From Poteriospumella lacustris (taxonomy: Eukaryota; Sar; Chrysophyceae; Chromulinales; Dinobryaceae), in the NCBI GenBank assembly GCA_008000375.1, contig SMOI01000439.1, forward strand, positions 1 through 23,923: 23,923 nt of DNA. The letters are read 5' to 3'. Under the pieces are notes generated by a model, which saw only the letters and a list, made by a program, of their open reading frames with translations, was not told where the DNA came from and searched no databases. Below are positions 7,214 to 13,988 of the stretch, in pieces (positions within the stretch are counted from its first letter, which is position 1; every line of letters begins with the position of its first letter). A program made the translations under genes and the position numbers.

Positions 7214-9115
7214 TTAAATTGTATCAGAACCCGCGAATTTGCCGGAAAATCGGTCCACCGTCGCTGCGGATTGATATTCAACTAGGATAAAAAAGTTATA
7301 TTTGATACTGCTAGACATATTTATATCGAATTCGATTCTGATAGACGGCGCTTGATCATCTTCTTCTGTACTCCTCGCTTTCTGTAAGTCAAACACATAA
7401 GAGTTGTAACACGAACGCCAATCTGACATAGTGGTAATGCCGCTCATAATATCAGAACTGAAAGCGTTACCATTATACATTGCTTGACTAATAAAATGTG
7501 AATGCAAAAAGTGGTCTTCCAAGGTGGAATGTGCATTTTCTAAGATCTTGACAGATCCCAAGTAAATGTTTACATTTGACAAACGACAGAATGACGTTGT
7601 ATTCGGGCAAGAAGAAACCAAACTATTTCTAGGTGCCACAGCGGTGATTTTACCATTCTCGGAAAAGTGAGGAACAATATACAGCTTTCTTAATCTCGCA
7701 TTCGACAAAACCAATGTAGTGTCACAGTGAGATCCTCCTGGTCTCTCCGATAAACTAGTATCACAGTTAAATTGGTTATACAAAATCATTTTTTCGGGGT
7801 GGTTCATGATACTTTGCATGATGACGGGGCTATAAGTAACTGAACACAATCGAAGCTGACAGGACATGATAGGATGTAACAAATTGTTAACATTTAGTAA
7901 TGAACCTGGAAGAGATGCAGGTGTGTAATACCCAATATAGGGGGTAACAATCAATTTTGGTTTTACCGCACCACCGCTAGCATACACAGGAATACCACGA
8001 AGCTTTTGAGACAAATACGTAGATGTTGACGTTACAGTTACTGAACTATCGGCCGCTTGTGTAACACCCACAACGGGCGATGTCAAATCATCGGCGATGT
8101 CTGGATTAAACATTTGTGAAACCATGAATGGGCACGTGTTTCCAATAGCAGCATTGCTTAAAACCAATTCTTCATTGTAAAGGCCTGTCGTGGCATCATA
8201 AGCAGAATATTCCACTGCCCAAGAATTAGCACGTGACAAGTTAGTGTTAAACGTAAACGTCATTGTAGGTAAAGTCACTGTCGAAGGATACGCGGCAAAA
8301 AACTCACCGAGTAAACACAATGGGACATGCACAAGATATTGGAAAACCAACGTTGAAATGCGTTGTGTAGACGTCTTATTGATTACTGGGTTACCATTAC
8401 CGTCGTAAATACCAATTAAACCTGACTCGTGAGAAGATTGAATGGTAGAACTGGAATACATTTTATATAAACCTTTGGTTTTGTCAATGAAATTTCTGTT
8501 ACTCTTTTGCATTCTCTCAAGATGACCTTTGTTAATGGATGTTTCACGAATATCTGAACCTGTCGAAATCGTTCTATTATTCTTCTCGAGGACAGGCATA
8601 TGTTCATAATCCGCGTCGTAAGATTGAGAATCATCAAATGTTAAACCAACAAAATCAGAGATCAATCTCAGTTTCTCAGTGGGTAAACTCTTTAGTTTCT
8701 CACTTAAGAAGATATTGATATTATCAGTACCATTTAAACACGCTTTCGCGCCTAAGGTGGCTTTAATATTGTGAAAGAGATGATGGAAATTCTTTACAGA
8801 AATCGCTTCAATAGCTCTATCATCAAAAATATAATCAGCGCCTGATTTAGTTCCAAAGCTAGTATTGTTATTCTCTAATTTCACGATACAACCAAAAGGA
8901 ATAGTAAGGTAAGACTGGTTCAATTCAAACATACGATTTACACCATTCACGGATGACCCAAGTGTTCTTCCATCAAAGGTAATATTACCGTTCTGGTAGT
9001 TACCTAAATTACTATCATGGATAGTGGTATAAGAAACACCTTGCGTGATGTGTTCATTCGTCTGTTTAATGTTATCGCGTTCGTAAATGTAACCTTGCTG
9101 TTCGTTTAATGACAT
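7214..9115 (-). CDS. MCP: Major capsid protein, double jelly-roll type
   Basis: 633 residues from the ATG at 9115, chosen because it carries TATATTAATATG; an in-frame ATG at 9133 lies upstream of that motif. Length, position and pattern fit the major capsid protein of Polinton-like viruses and virophages, which forms trimeric hexon-like capsomers with two upright jelly rolls. An N-terminal QSYLTIPFGCIVKL strand region is followed by helices (FHHLFHNIKATLG), then VFQYLVHVPLCLLGEFFAAYP and LPTMTFTFNTNL, which match the 'ipL.dL..ff...lp ... i.ft.NtN' core element common in these capsids. The second half is beta-rich and ends with SIKYNFFILVEYQSAAT. The family call comes from these patterns and the adjoining protease, penton and integrase. 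Downstream are the GC-rich repeats, then the basic virion protein. Confidence 0.85.
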   Translation of the reverse strand: MSLNEQQGYIYERDNIKQTNEHITQGVSYTTIHDSNLGNYQNGNITFDGRTLGSSVNGVNRMFELNQSYLTIPFGCIVKLENNNTSFGTKSGADYIFDDRAIEAISVKNFHHLFHNIKATLGAKACLNGTDNINIFLSEKLKSLPTEKLRLISDFVGLTFDDSQSYDADYEHMPVLEKNNRTISTGSDIRETSINKGHLERMQKSNRNFIDKTKGLYKMYSSSTIQSSHESGLIGIYDGNGNPVINKTSTQRISTLVFQYLVHVPLCLLGEFFAAYPSTVTLPTMTFTFNTNLSRANSWAVEYSAYDATTGLYNEELVLSNAAIGNTCPFMVSQMFNPDIADDLTSPVVGVTQAADSSVTVTSTSTYLSQKLRGIPVYASGGAVKPKLIVTPYIGYYTPASLPGSLLNVNNLLHPIMSCQLRLCSVTYSPVIMQSIMNHPEKMILYNQFNCDTSLSERPGGSHCDTTLVLSNARLRKLYIVPHFSENGKITAVAPRNSLVSSCPNTTSFCRLSNVNIYLGSVKILENAHSTLEDHFLHSHFISQAMYNGNAFSSDIMSGITTMSDWRSCYNSYVFDLQKARSTEEDDQAPSIRIEFDINMSSSIKYNFFILVEYQSAATVDRFSGKFAGSDTI

Positions 9116-9127
9116 ATTAATATATGT
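9116..9127 (-). promoter_or_regulatory. Start-abutting promoter motif of the capsid gene
   Basis: On the minus strand ACATATATTAAT runs straight into ATG (plus strand ATTAATATATGT). It is a representative of the TATATTA-(A/AAT/G)-ATG motif found at nearly every gene start in the window, and it resembles in position the poxvirus-type late promoters that overlap the initiation codon. Function is inferred. Confidence 0.6.
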
Positions 9128-9163
9128 TAACAAAAAAAATAAATGTAAATATATTAATTCTAT

Positions 9164-9445
9164 TTATTCATCATCTAAAGATATTTTGGTCGACTTTTTT
9201 TTAATACGTTTGTTCTCTTTAAACTTGATATTAGATAACATTTCTTTCACATCATTGATAAAATCTATCTCTTCAATGTCTACCATGCGATCCATCTCTT
9301 TGGTGGGATCTAGCATAACACCCTTAGGTATTTTCTTGTTCTCAAACAATATAGAAGGAATATCAGGGCGTAATTCGACCTTCAATTCAGGTGTTGATAC
9401 AGCGGGTTTGAGTTTATGCAAATTTGAGTATTTCAGTACAATCAT
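9164..9445 (-). CDS. Small uncharacterised protein upstream of the capsid gene
   Basis: 93 residues from the ATG at 9445, which sits in TATTATAATATG; an in-frame ATG at 9457 is upstream of the motif and less likely. The N terminus (IVLKYSNLHKLKPAVSTPELKVELRP) is Leu/Pro-rich, the middle acidic (PTKEMDRMVDIEEIDFINDVKEM), and the end very basic (KFKENKRIKKKSTKISLDD). No domain is recognised. It is transcribed toward the capsid gene 48 bases away, which has its own start motif. A scaffold or minor virion role would fit the location but is not shown. Confidence 0.65.
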   Translation of the reverse strand: MIVLKYSNLHKLKPAVSTPELKVELRPDIPSILFENKKIPKGVMLDPTKEMDRMVDIEEIDFINDVKEMLSNIKFKENKRIKKKSTKISLDDE

Positions 9446-9509
9446 ATTATAATACAATTACACAAAAAAAATTCTCTCAGTTTTCCGGGATTTTTTCTCA
9501 GTGTGGTTG

Positions 9510-9540
9510 CGGTCGATCCGCGGTCGATCAATCGATTGAT
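9510..9540 (+). promoter_or_regulatory. GATCGA-rich upstream region of gene A
   Basis: CGGTCGATC occurs twice (9510-9518, 9521-9529), followed by the perfect 12-base palindrome TCAATCGATTGA (9528-9539), 37 bases before the ATG at 9577. Similar TCGATCGA clusters lie upstream of the other island gene (11832-11877). The repeat and palindromic form suggest sites for a dimeric DNA-binding protein; this is inference. Confidence 0.5.
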
Positions 9541-9576
9541 AGAGAGCGAACTCACATCAATATTATTTATTCCAAG

Positions 9577-10164
9577 ATGGACGTTGATGTGAGTGATATT
9601 ACTCCGACCAAAGTCGAACCAGTCCAAGCAAGAAGGTCCAAACCAGATCCAACAGAAAACGGGACCATTGATCCAAGTAACTATTCGAAGACCTCTGCTA
9701 AAGTTCGCAAGTTGAAGGAACTGTGTGAAACAAATTTGGTGAGTCACAACCTCTTCATCACTCATTACCTCGTGATGTGTGAAGAAGTCAGCGAGAGATT
9801 CATGGGTTTGGTCTTCACCATGCCTGTTCATCATTATCAGGAGGTATGTGACAGCCTTTTATGTCACGAAGAAGATACGTTGCGCCTGATGTTCAGAGAT
9901 GTTCATCGCGATATTATGAATCACCTTCTTGTTCATGATATGTCGCCTAACTTGTTTGAGTACTTTATGAAGAGTGTCGTCAAGTTTTATGTCATTCGTC
10001 AAACGTTGTTCGGTGCAAAAAGACCCTTGTTCAACTACGACTATCTTCACTCGAAAATGGAGGATGGCATTCATCCACATCTCTTTATCTCAAAGAGTGA
10101 GATCCGCGAGTATCCAAGTGATCCCCATTTCAAGGGCTATTATCCAATGCCGAGCATTCGATAA
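9577..10164 (+). CDS. Island gene A: uncharacterised protein, GC-richer codon use
   Basis: 195 residues from the ATG at 9577 (context CCAAG-ATG-G). The frame extends back to 9424 but would then overlap the start of the opposite-strand gene at 9445, and translation of that part is low-complexity, so the later start is preferred. The N-terminal ~50 residues are charged and Pro-rich (ITPTKVEPVQARRSKPDP) and look disordered. The rest is helical and His/Met/Phe-rich (FITHYLVMCEEVSERFMGLVF; FRDVHRDIMNHLLVHDMSPNLFEYFMKSVVKFYVI) and ends YPSDPHFKGYYPMPSIR. Codons (GTC, TTC, CTC, CAC) are richer in G/C at third positions than in flanking genes, and the TATTA start motif is absent. Not recognised; probably acquired or under different transcription. 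Confidence 0.7.
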   Translation: MDVDVSDITPTKVEPVQARRSKPDPTENGTIDPSNYSKTSAKVRKLKELCETNLVSHNLFITHYLVMCEEVSERFMGLVFTMPVHHYQEVCDSLLCHEEDTLRLMFRDVHRDIMNHLLVHDMSPNLFEYFMKSVVKFYVIRQTLFGAKRPLFNYDYLHSKMEDGIHPHLFISKSEIREYPSDPHFKGYYPMPSIR

Positions 10165-10228
10165 GCTTTGACTTACCTATCATTCTCTTTACACGAGAGC
10201 CCATCAGGCCACTTAGTAAGACTGTTTT

Positions 10229-10310
10229 CCCCATCACCTCAACTTCTGTTGACTTAGTATGCTTTGTTTCCCCATCACCTCAACTTCTGTTGACTTAGTA
10301 AGCTTTGTTT
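10229..10310. repeat. 41-bp tandem repeat, two copies plus a decayed third
   Basis: CCCCATCACCTCAACTTCTG begins at 10229 and again at 10270; each unit runs 41 bases to GACTTAGTA(T/A)GCTTTGTTT and the two differ at only about one position. A shortened relative (CCCATCAGG... ACTTAGTAAGACTGTTTT, about 10200-10228) precedes them with roughly a dozen bases missing. It lies just after gene A, in the non-coding gap between two convergent genes. This suggests slippage or a binding array. Confidence 0.85.
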
Positions 10311-10647
10311 TTTATTTGACTCACTCCCTCGCACACCTATAAGTAAGGGTCTTTGTTGTCTTGATGGTTTTTTACGTGATTTTTTCCACACCTGTTAGCA
10401 AGAAGACGGCAAAGACAACAATATTTAATCACGCAATAACTAATTTGATCACGCTAGACGATGATTTAACTCGATTACAAAGCGGTTGAAAGTGTGGGAT
10501 TAATGGCAGGTGTTCGATGCAAAGACAACAAGAGTCATGGCATGGTTCACGTCAAGAAAATATATAAGTCCATGGCAAGGGGGATTAATAGGCAGAGCGG
10601 AAACAACAAAGACAAGACAGGTTTTAATAGAAGGTATGTAAAAACAA
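10311..10647. other. Non-coding gap between convergent genes A and B with short dispersed repeats
   Basis: No convincing gene. It contains GCAAAGACAACAA twice (10409-10421 and 10519-10531) and the inverted form TTGTTGTCTT at 10353-10362, plus CGTGATT near 10375 and AATCACG near 10427, which interleave with the first pair in a pseudoknot-like order. A further ACAAAGACAAG lies near 10608. These are the 3' flanks of both island genes. Together they could be transcript-end structures or a regulatory RNA, but no RNA family is recognised. Confidence 0.5.
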
Positions 10648-11748
10648 TTAGTCTTCGTCCTCGTCCATTTCGTCGATTATCTTCTTGGTCTTCTTCACAG
10701 GCTTCTTGACCGGCTCTTCTTCTTCCTCTTCTTCATACTCACCTTCTTCCTCTTCGCCTTCTTCATCGTCTTCATCTTCATCTTCATTCTTCTTGTCATC
10801 GTTTTCATTATACCAAAACCACGTAGGGATCTCAATATCCTTATCGACGATCAGTTTGTTATTAGTCAGGACCATTCGAATATGTTGATTGTTCACCTCG
10901 ATAATGTAAGTCTTCGTTTCTGCGTCCTCTGACGAAGAAGATGTCTTGAATAGATCCACGATTGAGTTGGCAATATTATCGTCAATCGGGAGTTGGACAA
11001 TATCATTCTGGTGAATCGAAATACCAGATGAATCAGTTCGCTTGGACGTGGTAGAGGTCACTGACTTGTCAGAGCTTGTCTTCTTCTTGGTCTTTTCCGT
11101 GCACTTGTCGACGAACTCCGGTTCGGCATCGGCATCGTCTTCGTCATCGAGCTTTCTCTTCTTCGACTCCTCGAGCTGCTTGTCTGACGCGTTCTTGACA
11201 TCCTCTTTTGTAATACGACGCTTCTTGGAAACTGAATCGGACTTCTTCTTCTGGGTCGGTGAGTCAGGGGTCAAGGGCAACTGCATACAGAAGACAACAG
11301 ACTTTGCCATGCGACGAAACCACTCGTACAGGTTCTTCCGCTTGGAACCCAGTGCCAACATGAGTTGTTCCAAGTTTCCTTTGTCGAGCTTCTTCCCTTT
11401 GAGGAATGCCTTCATGTCACGATCAGTGGCCATGTTATGGAACATGTCATGATCGGAAACGATGCCCATTCCATATAAGGACGCCTTGGGATCATCGGAA
11501 AGAAACGATGAAAGGTAGGTCCGGAACGGTGTCATGAAGGCGTTGTCTTTGAGCAGAGACTCATAGGTGTCCTCTGCGCGAATGACGTTGATTCTCATCA
11601 ATTCATCCTTCAATTTCATGCTGAGATCTTTCTTCTTGTAGTCGACGGCTACAATATCACGGCACAGGTTCACCGCAGTTTCGCTGAAAACTACGTTTCC
11701 TCTGTCCATCGTGAGGTCAGAAACACCAGAAGCAACGGAGGCAGACAT
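10648..11748 (-). CDS. Island gene B: nuclear-type protein with acidic tail
   Basis: 366 residues from the ATG at 11748 (CTCAAG-ATG-T); an in-frame ATG at 11793 would add 15 residues, but the CAAG context matches gene A. Residues 1-160 are a helical globular region (ETAVNLCRDIVAVDYKKKDLSMKLKDEL; LYEWFRRMAKSVVF). Residues ~165-205 contain two basic clusters that look like nuclear localisation signals (SKKRRITKE near 175-178; SKKRKLDDEDD near 196-204). A Ser/Thr-rich linker follows, then a small beta-like segment (TYIIEVNNQHIRMVLTNNKLIV ... IPTWFWYNE) and a 60-residue Glu/Asp tail ending KKTKKIIDEMDEDED. The gene is GC-richer than the viral genes around it and lacks the start-site motif. Its family is unknown; a chromatin- or transcription-related nuclear role is plausible (inference). 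Confidence 0.78.
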   Translation of the reverse strand: MSASVASGVSDLTMDRGNVVFSETAVNLCRDIVAVDYKKKDLSMKLKDELMRINVIRAEDTYESLLKDNAFMTPFRTYLSSFLSDDPKASLYGMGIVSDHDMFHNMATDRDMKAFLKGKKLDKGNLEQLMLALGSKRKNLYEWFRRMAKSVVFCMQLPLTPDSPTQKKKSDSVSKKRRITKEDVKNASDKQLEESKKRKLDDEDDADAEPEFVDKCTEKTKKKTSSDKSVTSTTSKRTDSSGISIHQNDIVQLPIDDNIANSIVDLFKTSSSSEDAETKTYIIEVNNQHIRMVLTNNKLIVDKDIEIPTWFWYNENDDKKNEDEDEDDEEGEEEEGEYEEEEEEEPVKKPVKKTKKIIDEMDEDED

Positions 11749-11831
11749 CTTGAGAAGACCAAAAAATGACTTGGGGAAGGTTGGAGGGGTCAAACAATGT
11801 AATTGTTATCTGAAAATTGTCAAAAGAGTCA

Positions 11832-11877
11832 TTCGATCTTCATCGATCGATTCGATCGAGTTCGATGTTCGATCGAA
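11832..11877 (-). promoter_or_regulatory. GATCGA cluster upstream of gene B
   Basis: Several TTCGAT/ATCGAA units within 46 bases, including the perfect palindromes ATCGATCGAT (11842-11851) and TTCGATCGAA (11868-11877), about 85-130 bases upstream of the gene B start. This parallels the cluster before gene A at 9510-9540 and occurs nowhere else in the window at this density. Probable shared control element of the two island genes. Confidence 0.5.
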
Positions 11878-11943
11878 GGGGGACAGGGGGAAATGGGTTT
11901 CAGTTTTCCTAGCATCTGACATATCTTGTAGGGACACACGGAA

Positions 11944-12042
11944 ACACTACTTAGGTAGTGTCGCCAAAAAAAGTTGTGGGTTTACCATAAAACCACACCC
12001 GAAAAAAACCACGCCGTATGGTTTTCGACCAAAACCACGCCC
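11944..12042 (-). promoter_or_regulatory. Hairpin plus three CCACRCC-box repeats upstream of gene B
   Basis: ACACTAC-TTAG-GTAGTGT (11944-11961) forms a perfect 7-bp hairpin. It is followed by AAAACCACACCC (11989-12000), AAAACCACGCCG (12005-12016) and AAAACCACGCCC (12031-12042). Read on the gene B strand, two of these are GGGYGTGGTTTT and one CGGCGTGGTTTT, which resemble eukaryotic CACCC/GC boxes bound by zinc-finger factors. The region also lies just after the 157-residue gene (stop at 12055), so the hairpin could be that transcript's end signal. Confidence 0.4.
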
Positions 12043-12054
12043 AAATTTTTTTTC

Positions 12055-12528
12055 TCACCACTTGACAGATGTCGATCGTTTGTATATTCTCAATGTCTCC
12101 ATACCAGATCTTTTAATACTTGGTGTTTGTATTTCGTCTTTTGACATAGTAAATGTCTCTTCTGTGTCTTTGTAGATGTCTGTCAAGCTTGGATCTTCAA
12201 TTGCGAGGCAAAAAGGGGCTTGCCAAGGTTCAGGTTCGTCAATTTCCACGTCGACATGAATTGTTTCGTGGTCCAGTGTCTCATCTTCTTCGTTTGTCTC
12301 TTCTGCAATGGGTTCTATAGGATGGAAATGATCATTTGGACAAGTCTCTATATGAGTACAAGGCAAAACAGGATCACAAAACGGGTTATACATTGGTTTG
12401 TTGTCAAATTGGATGATTCGTCCTAGTTTTTGCGTGGATTGCATGATTGTTTTCTTGTTCTCTGTTCGTATGTTGCTTTTGATTGCATTGCCGTATCTGT
12501 GTATGGTTGAATTTTGGAATTTCTTCAT
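12055..12528 (-). CDS. Uncharacterised protein translationally coupled to the protease
   Basis: 157 residues from the ATG at 12526-12528, whose A overlaps the last base of the protease stop codon (TAATG). A longer frame needs a TTG start inside the protease and is rejected. The start has TTAATG but not the full TATATTA motif. The N terminus is basic (KKFQNSTIHRYGNAIKSNIRTENKK). The middle has a Cys/His/Pro-rich stretch (NPFCDPVLPCTHIETCPNDHFHP: three Cys and three His, possibly a metal site), then a long Glu/Asp/Thr region and a basic end (IKRSGMETLRIYKRSTSVKW). Not recognised. Because it follows the protease in the same transcript it may be a cofactor, substrate or scaffold (inference). Confidence 0.65.
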   Translation of the reverse strand: MKKFQNSTIHRYGNAIKSNIRTENKKTIMQSTQKLGRIIQFDNKPMYNPFCDPVLPCTHIETCPNDHFHPIEPIAEETNEEDETLDHETIHVDVEIDEPEPWQAPFCLAIEDPSLTDIYKDTEETFTMSKDEIQTPSIKRSGMETLRIYKRSTSVKW

Positions 12529-13034
12529 TAACTTAGCCAATAGAAAAATTTTGACAGGATTTTCACAACTATGTCGTCATTTCGTTGACCCATTCTATCG
12601 TTTACACTCTTGCCGTTGTCGTAAAAAACATTGTGGAATTGTACAAACTTGTCATGAACACTACCATCTGTCATTTTGAAATGCAACAGAAACAGTATAC
12701 AATAAAAACCGCAGATATTCGACTTGACATCCTGTACTATCTTGTCACTGTAGTATGCCATTGTTTTCTTCCCTTTTGTCATTATCTTATATGCTTCTTG
12801 AGGTGGTTCTGTTCCGAATGAATCAAAGTATGCTAGTTCATGCCCTGTTTTGTGAAAGCAAACCCAATGTGTACCACCACCGTCGCTACTGTCCAAGTTC
12901 ATTATGTAGTTACCATTTTTTAACGTTTTGGGCAATTCGTCTTTCATAAATACACCGTGTAATTGTATGTGCAACTTTTTACATATCTCTTTCAATTCTA
13001 CATCTGACGTTCTTCTATTAAAATAGTTTTCCAT
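12528..13034 (-). CDS. PRO: Adenain-like cysteine protease for capsid maturation
   Basis: 168 residues with start after TTATATTAA. It shows the ordered catalytic residues of the adenovirus endoprotease (C5) / Ulp1-like fold: His56 in GGGTHWVCF, Asp71 in LAYFDSFG, Gln101 in IVQDVKS (oxyanion hole), and Cys108 in ICGFYCILF, with the usual spacing and the hallmark 'CG.fC'. The length is a little below that of adenain (about 200). Such enzymes cleave virion precursors after G-G or G-X sites during assembly in Polintons, virophages and adenoviruses. Candidate substrates are the GG-rich proteins at 13060-13944 and 22458 onward. The downstream gene starts on its stop codon. Confidence 0.9.
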   Translation of the reverse strand: MENYFNRRTSDVELKEICKKLHIQLHGVFMKDELPKTLKNGNYIMNLDSSDGGGTHWVCFHKTGHELAYFDSFGTEPPQEAYKIMTKGKKTMAYYSDKIVQDVKSNICGFYCILFLLHFKMTDGSVHDKFVQFHNVFYDNGKSVNDRMGQRNDDIVVKILSKFFYWLS

Positions 13035-13059
13035 TTAATATAAGACTAAAAAAAGAAAT

Positions 13060-13944
13060 TTACAATTGCAAGACACTACCGCCTAATCGTTTCATTGATC
13101 CACCATTTGGTTTCATGGACCCGCCTTTTGTTCTACGAATGATCGCGGGGTTAATCATGGTATTATTTACGTCAAATCCCCCTGTTATATATGGATTAGA
13201 ACGTCTACCAAAGCCAGAACCAAATTCTATTTTCTCCTGTATCTCAGGATTCTTAAACTGTCCGTAGCGGTAGTCATCTTCGTTCATAATTTTGTTACGT
13301 GCTAAACTTTCCTTCATAACAATGTGTTTAGTATTGTTAGCCGCTTTCTTGGTGATGTCTTTAAAGTCGTCAAAATCACCTTCTCCGTTAGCATTATCTA
13401 AGCCAGCTTTGATAACGTCCTTAGCTAAATCTTTAAGGGCGCCTTTGTTATTCTTAACAATTTGCTTTCCTTCTTTGCCTACCACTTTAACAACTTGTTT
13501 AAGGGCTTTCTGTGTGATTTTAGCAGCTTGCTTTAAACCTTTGTTGATCTGTTTGTTCTTAATCGCGCCGCCTTGAACTCCTTTTACTTTATCTGTAACT
13601 TGTTCAGCAATTCCTTTCGATTGTTTAACAGCTTTCTGATACTGTTTCTTCATTTGCTTAAGTATGTTACCGCCTTCGACAGATTGACTATCATCTTCTT
13701 GTTCAGGTTCATCGTCTGAGTCTTCTATTTGCTCAATACTTTGTAAGTGATCAGGCTTTAATACCATAGCCCCGCCAGAATTAAGCTTGTTAGTAAAGTT
13801 TTTGTAGTGTTGTCTTGCATTAAAGGCAACCTTTACAGGAATTCCACCCATGATTTTCTTACCAGGGAACACCTTGATACTACCACCATTGATAAATTTC
13901 TTGATTTTCTTTGAATCAATATGAACTTTTACGAAATCTGACAT
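13060..13944 (-). CDS. GG-rich basic virion protein, likely protease substrate
   Basis: 294 residues with start in TAATATAATATG. Features in order: residues 1-70 with ING-G-S (18-21), IMG-G-I (31-34), an ARQHYKNFTNKLNSGGAMVLKPDHL segment recalling the short 'k..q...k...G.g..l.l...ql' domain of Polinton-type minor virion proteins; an acidic stretch 72-90; a Lys-rich helical middle (MKKQYQKAVKQSKGIAEQV; KQAAKITQKALKQVVKVVG); and a C terminus with IT-GG-F (253-256) and three GG-S repeats. The (I/M/L)-x-G-G sites match the adenain cleavage consensus. The strong positive charge and position before the protease suggest an internal or membrane-lytic/DNA-condensing virion protein, comparable in role to adenovirus pVI, pVII or pX (inference). 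Confidence 0.75.
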   Translation of the reverse strand: MSDFVKVHIDSKKIKKFINGGSIKVFPGKKIMGGIPVKVAFNARQHYKNFTNKLNSGGAMVLKPDHLQSIEQIEDSDDEPEQEDDSQSVEGGNILKQMKKQYQKAVKQSKGIAEQVTDKVKGVQGGAIKNKQINKGLKQAAKITQKALKQVVKVVGKEGKQIVKNNKGALKDLAKDVIKAGLDNANGEGDFDDFKDITKKAANNTKHIVMKESLARNKIMNEDDYRYGQFKNPEIQEKIEFGSGFGRRSNPYITGGFDVNNTMINPAIIRRTKGGSMKPNGGSMKRLGGSVLQL

Positions 13945-13988
13945 ATTATATTAAGCTTACATAATATTTTTTTCTTGTCCATATATAG

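Noticed and set aside
9424-9576. Longer N terminus for gene A
   Set aside because: It would overlap the opposite gene's start and read through the GATCGA repeats; CAAG-ATG at 9577 matches gene B's start context.
10685-10888. Serine-rich open frame on the plus strand
   Set aside because: It is the antisense of the Glu/Asp tail of gene B (GAA/GAG read backwards as TTC/CTC); no start signal.
11711-12175. Plus-strand open frame across the gene B upstream region
   Set aside because: Low-complexity translation, no start motif, overlaps control elements and the end of the 157-residue gene.
12529-12540. Upstream TTG start for the 157-residue protein
   Set aside because: It needs a non-ATG start inside the protease; the ATG at 12528 overlapping the stop is simpler.
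12055-13034. Frameshifted C-terminal part of the protease
   Set aside because: The protease already has its complete triad and ends normally; the downstream frame has no resemblance to an adenain C terminus.
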